Of a DNA stretch of 64,000 nucleotides, positions 1 to 8,811 are shown in pieces. Numbering within the stretch: the stretch's first letter is position 1; the number at the start of each line of letters is the position of its first letter. A program made the position numbers and the translations under genes. The stretch comes from JAWKOK01 sp963765875 (GTDB lineage Bacteria; Chloroflexota; Anaerolineae; Caldilineales; Caldilineaceae): the NCBI GenBank assembly GCA_963765875.1, contig CAVXYK010000006.1, forward strand, positions 496,001 to 560,000, given 5' to 3'. The notes under the pieces are model-generated. The model worked only from the letters and a program-made list of their open reading frames with translations. It was not told the origin of the DNA and made no database searches.

Positions 1-666
1 CGAGCGGCTCGAACCAATCAACTGAATGTGGGCATAAAGGCCCACTACACGGGCGCGTCCATGCCTGCCCAGGTCGATCTGTATCTGTTTGACGGCGGCT
101 ATGTCGGGATCAATCCGGTCGAGTCCGGCGCAGTCAACGTCTGCCTGCTGGCCTCGTATTCAGCCTTTGCTAAAGCAGGCCGCGACCCAGTCGGCATGAT
201 TGAGTGGATTGCAGAGCAGAATCCGGCATTTGCACAGCGTCTCAACGGCGCGGTCCTGCTGGCGGAGAGCGTCTGCTCCGTGGCGGCAGTCGATACCGGC
301 CTGGCCAGCCGGCCCTGGAACGGCGTGGCCTGCATCGGCGATGCAGCTACGATGATCCCGCCGCTGAGCGGTGACGGCATGGCCATGGCCCTCCACGCAG
401 CAGCCCTCTGTGTTCCCCACGCCGATGCCTATCTGCGCGGGGCCATCGACGAAGCGACCTGGGAGCGGCGCTACACAAGCGAGTGGCATGCGGCCTTTGA
501 TCGTAGATTGCGCGCAGCGCGTGGTCTGCAAGCCCTGCTCAATTCAGCCGCCGGTGATCTGCTGCTGCGGGCCGGGAGAAGAGTGCCACCAGCGGCCGAC
601 TTCATGCTGCGCGCCACGCGCGGGACGACCCAACCAACTCATTTAGAACAGACCCCAATCAAATAG
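1..666 (+). CDS. FAD-dependent oxidoreductase, C-terminal part (5' truncated)
   Basis: The frame is open to the left edge, so the gene begins outside the window; a GTG at 28 need not be its start. About 220 residues are visible. They match the C-terminal half of FAD-dependent monooxygenase/geranylgeranyl-reductase-like flavoproteins: the segment ACIGDAATMIPPLSGDGMA carries the GD motif whose Asp contacts the FAD ribityl chain, followed by the long helix typical of the family. The substrate cannot be told, because the N-terminal Rossmann motif and most of the substrate domain are missing. The stop overlaps the convergent methyltransferase gene by 28 bp. In other bacteria such flavoproteins sit beside methyltransferases in small-molecule clusters, but that role here is only a guess. 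Confidence 0.75.
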   Translation, partial: RAARTNQLNVGIKAHYTGASMPAQVDLYLFDGGYVGINPVESGAVNVCLLASYSAFAKAGRDPVGMIEWIAEQNPAFAQRLNGAVLLAESVCSVAAVDTGLASRPWNGVACIGDAATMIPPLSGDGMAMALHAAALCVPHADAYLRGAIDEATWERRYTSEWHAAFDRRLRAARGLQALLNSAAGDLLLRAGRRVPPAADFMLRATRGTTQPTHLEQTPIK

Positions 667-1428
667 CGGACGCCCAGCGGCGACAACAGCGTCCGCGCCC
701 GGCCGAAACGCCACACATAAGGCGTCCCCTCTAGATCATCGACCATCGTCTGCAACTCGTCGTCTGAATAGGTGCGCAGACAGGACACAATGCCGTCAAA
801 ACAGAGAACCAGCGGGATGGCGGGGATCACGTAGGTCCAGAAGAGCCGCGACCAGCGGAAAGGGCGCAGTAGCGGCGTGGCTAGCAGGGCCAGCAGCGGC
901 AGCAGCAGCATGAAGAGCAGGCCCGCAATCGAGCGCTGGGTCTGCTCGAAGATGGCGATGCCCTGCCCGGCATCCACAGCGTCCTGGAGCACGGCTCTGG
1001 CATCAGTTGGGTCAAAATGGTGGAAGGCCGTGAAGAGGGTGCGCAGACCCGGCAGGTCGACCGGCACGTCTGTGGCGTCAACGGGTCGATCCACAAACTG
1101 AATACGCCCTCGCGTAGCGCCGGCATGCTCGCTCCATGGCCGCACGATCGGGGAACAGGTCGGTCAAGACCACGATGGGCGGACTGCCATTAGCGTCAAC
1201 GCGTGACTGAAGCATCGACCAGGGACCGCCGCCGCCGGCACAAAGATCGACGATGTAGTGGTCGCCGGTTGCGGCCAGGGCAACGTTCAACGGTTCGATA
1301 GCGCCGTTGAACTGACGCCCGATGACAGCGAATAGTTTCAGGCAGTCGGTAGCGCCGTCACGTACGACAGCGGGACACCAGGGCTGATCGTGGATCTCGA
1401 TCCATTGGCGACGGCGAAGGCTACTCAT
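639..1428 (-). CDS. Class I SAM-dependent methyltransferase, frame-disrupted
   Basis: Two minus-strand pieces, 1078-1428 and 639-1145, join into one protein of about 260 residues. The first holds SAM motif I (YIVDLCAGGGGPW) and the acidic strand-2 end VVLTDLFPD. The second continues with GRIQFVDRPVDATDVP, then the motif IV/V region (FRTLFTAFHHF-like) and a hydrophobic C-terminal stretch that may lie at the membrane. The frame changes near 1130, inside the AMERA...GATRGR stretch, so one base has probably been gained or lost there. Motif order and conservation are intact across the break, which argues for a recent change or a sequence error. It is a small-molecule methyltransferase by fold; its substrate is unknown. 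It ends convergent with the upstream flavoprotein gene. Confidence 0.7.
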
Positions 1429-1449
1429 AGGGAAAGCTCTCCGGCCCCG

Positions 1450-2538
1450 TTAGGAACCAAACACATTGCGGACTGCCTGCAAGTAACGATAACCCCAACG
1501 CATGTCCGGCAAGAGATAGCTGCCCTCTGTCCACTCATTCCAGCTGTTGATGGTCACAAGCGGCGCCTGTTCGGGATGCGAATCGACGTAGCGCTTGGCC
1601 TTCCAGAGGCAGGCTTCAAATGCGTCGGGCGTTGCGCCGATCACTGCGGTGTCGATGGACGGATTGCGCTGCGTGTTGTCCCAGCCAATCGAGACATGGG
1701 GATGGTAGATGCCATACGTCTCCTCAAATGAATCCCAGTACGACATCGCAGTGTCGGCCCAGGTCACGTAGTCGCCTTCGCCGCCGGCATCGTGGCAGAA
1801 CTGGTAGCTGGTGGCGCTGTCGAAGTTGAGCAGACGAGGCACACTGATCGATGTGTCGGCATCCAGTGCCGCACCCGCCTCCACACCACCCTCGCCATCA
1901 TAGGCGACGGTCTGCAAGTGTAGGCCGGGCAAGCCTTTTTCCACACAACGACGTCGCATCCAGGCGAAGGCATCCTGCGTCTGCGCGATCCCGCCAAGTC
2001 CGGCGATCAGGTTGGCATAGAGGTAGATGCAGAAGACCGGTTTGCCGTCGATGCGATAGTAGCTGTCGAGCTTGAAGTAGCGCTCGATCAGGCGGTCGAA
2101 CATGGGCTCCAGCACATCCCGACTCACCTGGCCCGACCAGAGCAGTTCCTGCTCGTCGGTGTGCATATCCCAGAGCGTATTGGCATCATGGTTGGCCCAC
2201 ATGAGATAGAACTTCGAGTCGGAGCCTTCCAGCGCCGGAATCAGACCCTCGTTGAGCTGGCGTTCGTAGCAGGGCGCGTCATCGTACCAATACCAGTCCA
2301 TGATGAAGACGTTGACCCCATGATCGCCGGCAAGTTGAACCTGCTCGCGCATCACGGTCGGGTCGGCCTCATCCTGATAGCCAAGCAGGGGAATGCGCGG
2401 CATATCGTGGCCGGGAAAACGGGGCGTGCCTCGGCGGACGGTGTACCATTCGCCGTCCCCCTCCGGCCAGATATGGGCCATGCGCGGCTCGTGATGGTAG
2501 GACGGCCAGATATAGGCGGCGACATCATATTGTTTCAT
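1450..2538 (-). CDS. Glycoside hydrolase family 99-like (WbsX-type) protein
   Basis: The 362-residue protein begins MKQYDVAAYIWPSYH; I prefer this ATG at 2538 over the longer open frame (to 2631), because the extra codons run into the repeat array upstream. The sequence fits the GH99-like/WbsX family: an N-terminal YIWP motif, the strand GVNVFIMDWYWYDD, and a C-terminal TINSWNEWTEGSYLLP motif that in this family surrounds the catalytic acidic residues. Proteins of this family act on alpha-mannose- or rhamnose-type glycans or are found in polysaccharide clusters. There is no signal peptide, so it is probably cytoplasmic. It is the last gene of a minus-strand sugar-catabolism group. The family is clear; the exact substrate is not. 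Confidence 0.8.
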   Translation of the reverse strand: MKQYDVAAYIWPSYHHEPRMAHIWPEGDGEWYTVRRGTPRFPGHDMPRIPLLGYQDEADPTVMREQVQLAGDHGVNVFIMDWYWYDDAPCYERQLNEGLIPALEGSDSKFYLMWANHDANTLWDMHTDEQELLWSGQVSRDVLEPMFDRLIERYFKLDSYYRIDGKPVFCIYLYANLIAGLGGIAQTQDAFAWMRRRCVEKGLPGLHLQTVAYDGEGGVEAGAALDADTSISVPRLLNFDSATSYQFCHDAGGEGDYVTWADTAMSYWDSFEETYGIYHPHVSIGWDNTQRNPSIDTAVIGATPDAFEACLWKAKRYVDSHPEQAPLVTINSWNEWTEGSYLLPDMRWGYRYLQAVRNVFGS

Positions 2539-2569
2539 GGCAATCAATCTCCCTGTGACTCGTAAGGCT

Positions 2570-2760
2570 GTAGGTCGGAGTGGCACTCCGACTGGCTTGG
2601 CTGAGCGATGCTTTGCTGGTCGGAATACCATTCCAACCTACAGTGGCCGCATTGCCGTAGGTCGGAGTGGAACTCCGACTGGCTTGGCCGAGCTATGCAT
2701 TGCTGGTCGGAATGCCATTCCAACCTACAATGCCGTCGTTGCTGTAGGTCGGAGTGGCAC
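2570..2760. repeat. Tandem 87-bp repeat made of paired hairpins
   Basis: GTAGGTCGGAGT recurs at 2570, 2657 and 2744, giving an exact 87-bp period with two full units and a third cut at 2760. Each unit begins with a small hairpin (GTCGGAGT-GGC-ACTCCGAC, 2574-2592 in unit 1) and ends with a second one (GGAAT-ACC-ATTCC) leading to CCAACCTAC, the inverse of the unit start, so each unit is also a large inverted repeat. The array fills the space between the GH99-like gene and the end of the enolase-like gene. A related copy lies at 4019. Confidence 0.85.
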
Positions 2761-2768
2761 TGCGTGGG

Positions 2769-3939
2769 CTAGAGCGTATCGCGGCGCTTGGGTTCGTCAA
2801 ACCCGGCGACATAGAGGCCCGCGCCCTGACGGCGCCCCGACGCGGCCAAATCTGCCGGTCCGATGACCGGATGGGCGTCGAGCTTTTCCTGATCGAATGT
2901 GAAGCCAAGCCCAGGCTCGTCATTGAGGACGATCCAGCCGTCTTCGATCTCATGGGTGTGGGTGAAGACCGCCTCGCGCCCGTTGTCGAGCACCTCCATC
3001 ATGATGTGATTGGGCAGGACCGCGCCCATGTGCGCCATGAAGTTGGCCGCACAGTTCATCATGGTGACCGGCACTTCGTAGGCGTAGGCCAGGTCCGCAA
3101 CCTTCATGGCCCCCGTGATGCCGCCGGCACGCACGCCGACGTTGAGGACATCGGCCGCGCCTTCGTGAAGCAAGGGCAGATAGTCGTTGAGCGCATCCAG
3201 ATTTTCGCCGGTGGCCACTGCCGCCCGGATGTTGTCAGAAACCTTCTTGAGGCCACGCACATCCCAGCGCCGGGCCGGTTCCTCGACCCAGGTCAGATCG
3301 AATTCCTGTTCGATCTCATGGATGTAGCGGATGGCCTGCTTGGGCGACCAGATATTCATTGACATCGATCATCAGTTCCGGCTTCTTGCCCAATGTGGCC
3401 AGTGCGTCGCGCATGATGGCGATGCGGCGCATGTCCATCTCCATGTCCAGACCGATCTTGAGCTTGCCGCTGTGCACGCCCTTGGCCGCCATGCCTTCGT
3501 AGAATGTCCGAATCTCCTCATCCGAGAGCGGATAGTCGATGCCGCTGGCGTAGGCGCGCACGCGGTTGGACGATGCGCCAAGCGTCTTCCAAAGCGGTTC
3601 GTCGTTGATACGCGCCTTGAGATCCCAGAACGCAACGTCCAGCGCAGCAATGGCCCCGGTGGCGCCGCCCCGATTTCCGCCCTTGAAGGTGTAGTCGATC
3701 ATGCTGTTCCAATGCCCAAGGACACCACGCGGGTCCTTGCCCACCAGAATGTCATCGACCATGGCCTGGAGCAGCCCGCCGGGAGCGCCCGACATCGATA
3801 TGCCCGAGAGCCCCTCGTCAGTATCGAGCCAAAGTGCGTTCGAGATCAGCCAGTCGTGGCCGGTCGGGTTGTTGGAGTCGCCGATGGGGCGCTTCATTTT
3901 GATCTGGTAAGGCTGCGTGCGGATGCCGGTGATTTTCAT
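2769..3939 (-). CDS. Mandelate racemase/muconate lactonizing enzyme family dehydratase, frame-disrupted
   Basis: Pieces 3316-3939 and 2769-3365 form one enolase-superfamily enzyme of about 390 residues. The start MKITGIRTQPYQIK follows a strong AGGAGAAA ribosome-binding site. The N-terminal capping domain is followed by a barrel with the KLKIG lysine pair, metal ligands in MIDVNEY, WVEEPA and ATGEN, so all catalytic landmarks are present. The frame breaks at about 3355, where MIDVNEY should continue directly into WSPKQAIRYIHEIEQ; one extra base explains it. Such enzymes dehydrate sugar acids (aldonate/glucarate types). A sugar-acid dehydratase role fits the neighbouring sugar oxidoreductases. 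The substrate cannot be read from the sequence. Confidence 0.82.
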
Positions 3940-4018
3940 ACGTACTTTTCTCCTATTGCTAGCGCCTTAGCGTGGATGTTTAAGTCTAATTCGAAGTTGC
4001 CAAGGGATCACAATTTTC

Positions 4019-4121
4019 GTAGGTCCGACTTGTAGTCGGACAAGCGACATTGACCGAGCTGTCGCATCACAAACCGGACAGGTTTCGTTGGCACAGCTGT
4101 CACACTACGAGTGTGACCTAT
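4019..4121. repeat. Diverged copy of the GTAGGTC hairpin repeat
   Basis: The element begins GTAGGTCCGACT-TGT-AGTCGGAC (stem 4023-4030 with 4034-4041) and ends with a second hairpin GTCACACT-ACG-AGTGTGAC (4099-4106 with 4110-4117) followed by CTATG. The layout is that of the 87-bp array at 2570-2760, but the stem bases differ while remaining self-complementary. Its right end overlaps the stop codon of the aldo/keto reductase gene, so it may also shape the 3' end of that transcript. Confidence 0.65.
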
Positions 4122-5083
4122 GATCTTGACTTCGTGATGCCGAGCGCCGCCAGTTCTTCCCAAACACCGTCCGGCAGTTGCATGGTGGCGGCGCGCAGAT
4201 TCGTCTCAAGCTCAGCACGCGTCTTGGCCCCGGACAATGTGCAATGAATTAGCGGCTGGCGCAGACAGAACTGAAAGACCAGCGCGGCCATGGACAGATT
4301 CTCCTGGCGGCACCATTCGTAGAGTCGTTGCGCATCGGGCAGGATCTCTGCCGACTGTATCCAGGGATGCTCAGCAGCAACAATTGCGGGATCCTGGCCG
4401 CTCAGCAGTCCATGGGCCATAGGCGACCCGTTCAGGACGCCCACATCGCGCTGCTCAGCCAGCGGCAACAGCCAATCTGCCGCGCTGACATCCAGCGGAT
4501 GGTAGTTATTGAAGGTCAAGATCACGTCGAATCGCCCTGACTCGATGGCCTGGCGATGGTAGTCGAAGCGTTTCTGGCCCAGGCCAATCGCTCGAATCAC
4601 GCCCTGACGCTTCAGGTCCTCCAACGCCTCCAGCGCGCCGCGCTCGGCAAAGATTGGGGCCATGCCGTCTTCGTCGCGGTAGCGATTGGGATCGTGGGCC
4701 AACACCAGGTCCAGATAGTCGGTCTTGAGCAGCCCAAGGCTGTTCTCCACGCTCCACATGGTGCCGTCCCACGAGTAGTCGCCCGCGCGGTCAGGATGGG
4801 TGCCGGTCTTGGTCGAAATGACCAGCGTTCCCCGGTCGACGCCTTCAAGTGCCAGTCCAAACCGACGTTCGCTCTCACCGTAGAGCGGTGACGTGTCGAA
4901 GTAGTCGACGCCCGCATCCACCGCACAGTGGATCGTTGCGATGGCTTCATCGTCGCTCAGATCCCGGCTGCCTAGTCCCGCGCCGCCCAGGGCCATGGCG
5001 GGTACATCCAGGTTGCTTCTACCCAGCCGACGCCGGGGCAGGCTGGCGGTCAGAACGTGATTCGCTGATATCTCTTGCTCCAT
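4118..5083 (-). CDS. Aldo/keto reductase
   Basis: The protein has 321 residues from the ATG at 5083 (MEQEISANHV); the frame could open up to 5119, but the longer start has no better support. It shows the aldo/keto reductase pattern: LGGAGLGSRDLSDDEA at the N-terminus, DAGVDYFDTSPLYGESE with the catalytic Asp and Tyr, VISTKTGTHP with the active-site Lys, and DLVLAHDP with the His. The C-terminal SGAKTRAELETNL segment is the NADP(H)-binding end of the (beta/alpha)8 barrel. Members related to L-fucose and galactose dehydrogenases oxidise free sugars, which would feed the dehydratase encoded next to it; this link is inferred. The gene is co-directional with the alcohol dehydrogenase upstream, 40 bp away. 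Confidence 0.88.
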   Translation of the reverse strand: MEQEISANHVLTASLPRRRLGRSNLDVPAMALGGAGLGSRDLSDDEAIATIHCAVDAGVDYFDTSPLYGESERRFGLALEGVDRGTLVISTKTGTHPDRAGDYSWDGTMWSVENSLGLLKTDYLDLVLAHDPNRYRDEDGMAPIFAERGALEALEDLKRQGVIRAIGLGQKRFDYHRQAIESGRFDVILTFNNYHPLDVSAADWLLPLAEQRDVGVLNGSPMAHGLLSGQDPAIVAAEHPWIQSAEILPDAQRLYEWCRQENLSMAALVFQFCLRQPLIHCTLSGAKTRAELETNLRAATMQLPDGVWEELAALGITKSRS

Positions 5084-5123
5084 GGTATTGCAGTGCTCCG
5101 TGAAAAGTGGACCGTTCACAAAA

Positions 5124-6403
5124 TTACCAGTACGTCATCGCATCCAAGAACATCGCCCGCAGATCGTCCGCGTCAGCGGGCCGCGACGATAGCTTGGTGA
5201 CGCGATGCTGGGGCAGCGTACCTTCGACCAGTTGTTCGACATCGTCCGGCCCGAAGCCAATCGCCGCCAACCCGTTGGGCACGCCCACTTGCTGCATCAG
5301 ATCGATGATCGCTGTTGCCAGCACCTCGCCTGCATCTTCCTCAGCTGGCACCACTTATGTCAACCCCCATCAACTCGGCGCCATACAGATGACGCTCCGG
5401 ATTGACCGCGGCCGTGAAGCGGAAGACGGCCGGCGCATTGAGAATCACTGACATGCCGTGGGGAATGATCGGATGATCATCCGGATAGCCGTCGGGCACG
5501 AAGTCCCGCACCATGCCGGAGACAGGATAGGACATGCCGTGGGGCAGATGCACGCCGGCGTTGCCGAATCCGATGCCGGCGTAGGCCGAGGCCAGCAGCA
5601 TCTGGCCGCGGGCGTGGTCATCGTCCGGGTCGGTCGACGCGGCCACGATGTTGGCCGCCACCATGCGGATGGCCTGGGCCGACCAGATGTCGCTGATGGG
5701 ATTGGCCCCCTGGTAGGCCGGACGCATGGCCGGGCTGTCGGCTGCGGGCCGCTGGTCGAAGGGCATGGCGGTCAGCGATTCCAAGGCGTGGCTGAGCACG
5801 TCGAGGCCTGAACTGGCCGCGACCATGCGGCGGCATGGAGCGGGTGTTGTCCGGATCGAGGATGCCCAGGTCCGGCTTGAGCGCACGGTGGGCGATGCCG
5901 GTCTTGGCGTGCATGGCCGTGTAGTCGAAGATGGCGACGCCAGTGGTCTCACTGCCGGTGCCAGCGGTGGTCGGGATGGCGATCAGCGGCTTGACGGGGC
6001 CAGGGACCGGAACGCCCTGCCCGATCGGCGGATTGACATAGGTGAGCAGATCCGCCGGATAGGTGGCGTAGAGATTGGCGACCTTGGCCGTATCGATGCT
6101 CGATCCGCCCCCCACACCTACGTAGCCGTCAAACGCTCCGTCAATGGCAAAGGCGATGGCGTCGGCAAACGAACCATCGGTCGGCTCGACGCGCACACGG
6201 TCATAGAGGACGGCGTCAATGCCGGCAGCTTCCAGCGCGGCCATGGTCACGGCCACCGGCTCCATCTGCGCAAGACGCGCGTCAGTCACGACCATCACGC
6301 GCTTGGCCCCAAGCTGCTGCATATCCCAGCCGACCTCGCGGGTCACGCCAGGGCCGTACTTGATGTTGGATGCTGCCATGGTAAATGCGGTTTCGAATGG
6401 CAT
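5124..6403 (-). CDS. Iron-containing alcohol dehydrogenase (hydroxyacid-oxoacid transhydrogenase-like), frame-disrupted
   Basis: Three pieces (5618-6403, 5341-5952, 5124-5354) give one protein of about 425 residues. It starts MPFETAFTMAASNIKYGPG after an AAGGGAGA ribosome site. The GVGGGSSIDTAK nucleotide loop and IPTTAGTGSETTGVAIFD identify group III iron-dependent dehydrogenases. SGLDVLSHALES, HLPHGMSYPVSGMVRD and VPHGMSVILNAPAVF carry the Asp/His metal ligands. The pattern is closest to the ADHFE1/HOT subfamily, which transfers hydride between hydroxyacids and oxoacids. Frame breaks lie near 5827 (after NTRSMPP) and 5350 (before AEEDAGEVLA); single-base changes repair both. The C-terminus LPQHRVTKLS...AMTYW is intact. 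Confidence 0.82.
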
Positions 6404-6418
6404 AGCTATCTCCCTTAG

Positions 6419-6496
6419 ATAGAACGCGGATGACGCGGATTGGGCGGATCACCGCTGATAAAACATCCGTGCAAATCCGCCTTATCCGCGTTCTAT
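6419..6496. repeat. Inverted repeat with GCGGAT words
   Basis: Perfect 13-bp arms ATAGAACGCGGAT (6419-6431) and ATCCGCGTTCTAT (6484-6496) enclose further GCGGAT/ATCCG words, so the whole stretch can fold. It lies between the Gfo/Idh/MocA stop and the alcohol dehydrogenase start on the minus strand. The same words recur inside the element at 46900-47047, pointing to one dispersed family. Confidence 0.6.
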
Positions 6497-6507
6497 CCCG
6501 TTATCGT

Positions 6508-7485
6508 CTATTCGTAGTAGTTCGCGATCATCTGATCCATCACCCAGGTCGTGCGGGCGGCGCTTTCGCCGGTGCTGGGGCACTGGCCGATGCCGTTCAG
6601 TTCATTGACGATGGACTGAATCAGCGGTTGCTGGATGTGGGACGGATGCTGGATGGCGAACTCGGTCTCGCCGCCGGCAGTGGAGAGCATTACCGGTTCC
6701 TCGCCAAAGGATGAAAAGGTGAGCTTGCCCTCGGTGCCTACAATTTCCGTGATGTCTTCATCGGTGTAGGCATCGAAGCACCACATGCCCGTGCCCTCCA
6801 CGCCCGATTCGAAGACGAAGCTGCCGGCCACCGTATCCTCGGCGGGATAGCGACCGGCCTGGCTGCCGGCAAACCCACTCACCTTGCCAATCGGACCCAA
6901 GAACTGGTCGAGATAATCAAGCGTGTGCGATGCCAGGTCCAGGAAGATGCCTGCCCCCGCGATCTCAGGCATCACGCGCCAGGGTAAGCTGTCGGCATCC
7001 AAGTGGTTTGGGCGGGCCCGCTGGTAGAGGCGCACAGTCACGAAACGCACATCGCCGATAGCGCCGCCGTCGATCAGCTGCCGGATCTTGGCAAAGCGGG
7101 GCAATGCCCGGCGGTAGTAAGCCACCCAGAGCGGCACGTCTGCGGCCCGGCAGGCCTCTATCATGGACCGGCACTCGCCGTGATTGCGCGCCATTGGCTT
7201 CTCGACATAGACGGGCTTGCCGGCCGCGGCGACCATCTCCGTGTAGAGCAGATGGACGTTGGGCGGCGTGGCGATGTAGACCGCATCGACATCGGGATCG
7301 GCGATGAGTGCGGCGCCGTCATCGTACCACTTTGGCACACCATGGCGTCGGGCGTAGTCCTGGGCCAGCGTGCCGTCTCGCCTCATCACGGCCTCCAGTT
7401 CGGAGCCTTCGGCGTTTTGGAAACCGGGTCCGCTCTTGACCTCGGTGACATTGCCACAGCCGATGATTCCCCAACGAATTGACAT
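6508..7485 (-). CDS. Gfo/Idh/MocA family oxidoreductase
   Basis: The 325-residue protein begins MSIRWGIIGCGNVTEVK, a Rossmann nucleotide-binding start with the GxGxxT-like pattern. VDAVYIATPPNVHLLYT and GKPVYVEKPMARN follow; the EKP lysine is the family's catalytic/cofactor residue. The C-terminal alpha/beta domain contains GAGIFLDLASHTLDYLDQ, whose Asp/His positions are those of sugar dehydrogenases of this family. It oxidises or reduces a sugar, inositol or sugar derivative with NAD(P). It sits upstream of the alcohol dehydrogenase on the same strand and is divergent from the UroD-like gene across 244 bp that contains only diffuse repeat words. Family call firm; substrate unknown. Confidence 0.9.
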   Translation of the reverse strand: MSIRWGIIGCGNVTEVKSGPGFQNAEGSELEAVMRRDGTLAQDYARRHGVPKWYDDGAALIADPDVDAVYIATPPNVHLLYTEMVAAAGKPVYVEKPMARNHGECRSMIEACRAADVPLWVAYYRRALPRFAKIRQLIDGGAIGDVRFVTVRLYQRARPNHLDADSLPWRVMPEIAGAGIFLDLASHTLDYLDQFLGPIGKVSGFAGSQAGRYPAEDTVAGSFVFESGVEGTGMWCFDAYTDEDITEIVGTEGKLTFSSFGEEPVMLSTAGGETEFAIQHPSHIQQPLIQSIVNELNGIGQCPSTGESAARTTWVMDQMIANYYE

Positions 7486-7729
7486 GGTTGTTCCTTTTGA
7501 TATGAAACGGCTCTGCCGTCAGAATATGAGAGATTTGCCACAGATGGACGCAGATGAAAAACGGATGGGACACGGATACTGCATTGCCAAAATCTACCAC
7601 AAAAATGATGGTCTGGAAACGTGGCGCAAAACAGTCGAGACCACAGCATTCAACGGTTGACAGGGCAGGCAGGTCGGTGCGAAGATAACGTACGTCTATC
7701 CCAAGTCGCCAACAACCAGGAACAAAACT

Positions 7730-8740
7730 ATGAACAGTCGCGAACGCATTCGTACCATCATCTCCGGTGAGCCGGCCGATCGCTGCGGCTTCTGGCTGGG
7801 CAATCCCCATCCGGACACGTGGCCCATCTATCTGGACGCCTTCAACGCCGCGGACACAGAAAGTGTGCGTTGCCTGCTGCAAGATGACTTCAGGTGGACG
7901 ATTCTGGGTGACAGGGAATACAGAGGACCCGATCGGGAGACACTGTTCGACTTTCGCCGTCGCGGCCAGGAGCTGAGCGCTGCCGGCGCCTTCGCCGATT
8001 GTGAGGACGTGCAGGAGGTCGAAGATCACGACTGGCCCGATCCGGATGATCTTGATTTCACCGATGCGCTGGCGAAGCTGCGCAACTCAGGCGCCCACTA
8101 CCGGGCCAGCGGCTTCTGGGCCCCATTCTTCCACCAAGCTGCTGACTTCTTTGGCATGGAGAACTACTTTATCAAGATGTACACCCACCCCGAGGTCGTT
8201 CACGCCGTGACGAAGCACATGGTCGACTTCTATCTGCAGGCCAACGTGCGCTACTTCGAACAGGCCGGCCGCGAGATGGATGGGTACTTCTTCGGCAACG
8301 ACTTCGGCACACAGCTCGACACGCTGATCAGCCCCAAGCTCTTTGACGAATTTGTCTCGCCCTATTTCAAGCAACTCACCGATCTGGCCCACGCCTATGA
8401 CTACCAGGTGATCTTACACTCCTGCGGGTCGATCCACCGCGTCATTCCCAAGCTGATTGAGATGGGCGTAGAGGCCTTGCATCCGTTGCAGGCGCTGGCC
8501 GTCAACATGGATGCGGAGACGTTGGCACGCGATTTCAAAGGCAAGCTGGCCTTCATCGGCGGCGTCGACACCCAGGATCTGCTGGTCAACGGCACGCCGG
8601 AAGAAGTGTATGCGGACGTCGTCCACGTCAAAGAACTGCTGGGGCCGAACCTGGTCATCAGCCCCAGCCACGAGGCGCTGCTGCCCAACGTGTCGCCGGA
8701 GAATGTACGCGCTATGGCTGAGGCGGCAATCTACGATTGA
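7730..8740 (+). CDS. Uroporphyrinogen decarboxylase family protein
   Basis: 336 residues starting MNSRERIRTIISGEPADRCGF after a CAGGAA ribosome site. The fold is that of uroporphyrinogen decarboxylase and the related corrinoid methyltransferases: an N-terminal RERI...GEPADR motif, GNDFGTQLDTLISPKLFDEF, HSCGSIHRVIPKLIEMGV, GGVDTQDLL and ISPSHEALLPNVSPEN. The true HemE N-terminal arginine pattern is replaced by GFWLGNP, so it is unlikely to be the haem-pathway enzyme. Genes of this kind are common beside sugar loci in anaerobic Chloroflexota and may act in demethylation; that is an inference. A paralogue with the same C-terminal motifs is encoded at 61598-62635. A strong terminator follows 20 bp after the stop. 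Confidence 0.85.
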   Translation: MNSRERIRTIISGEPADRCGFWLGNPHPDTWPIYLDAFNAADTESVRCLLQDDFRWTILGDREYRGPDRETLFDFRRRGQELSAAGAFADCEDVQEVEDHDWPDPDDLDFTDALAKLRNSGAHYRASGFWAPFFHQAADFFGMENYFIKMYTHPEVVHAVTKHMVDFYLQANVRYFEQAGREMDGYFFGNDFGTQLDTLISPKLFDEFVSPYFKQLTDLAHAYDYQVILHSCGSIHRVIPKLIEMGVEALHPLQALAVNMDAETLARDFKGKLAFIGGVDTQDLLVNGTPEEVYADVVHVKELLGPNLVISPSHEALLPNVSPENVRAMAEAAIYD

Positions 8741-8760
8741 AAATGCATGGTTGAAAACAG

Positions 8761-8797
8761 AAGGGGCTGAGTCTGCGACTCAGCCCCTTTTGTTTTT
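8761..8797 (+). terminator. Intrinsic terminator of the UroD-like gene
   Basis: A perfect 13-bp stem, AAGGGGCTGAGTC (8761-8773) with GACTCAGCCCCTT (8777-8789), has a 3-base loop and is followed by TTTGTTTTT. It lies between the convergent UroD-like and epimerase genes; the T-tract makes it best on the plus strand. Confidence 0.88.
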
Positions 8798-8811
8798 AGT
8801 CATGCAGAACC

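Noticed and set aside
2570..2760. CRISPR-like regular spacing of GTAGGTCGGAG words
   Set aside because: Only three units, spacing of 87 bp made of the repeat itself rather than unique spacers, and no cas genes.
2754..4035. Plus-strand ORFs opposite the enolase-like gene
   Set aside because: Composition is that of the reversed gene; no recognisable domain and no ribosome site.
7730..8740. HemE, the haem-pathway uroporphyrinogen decarboxylase
   Set aside because: The N-terminal arginine motif of true HemE is absent and no haem genes are nearby.
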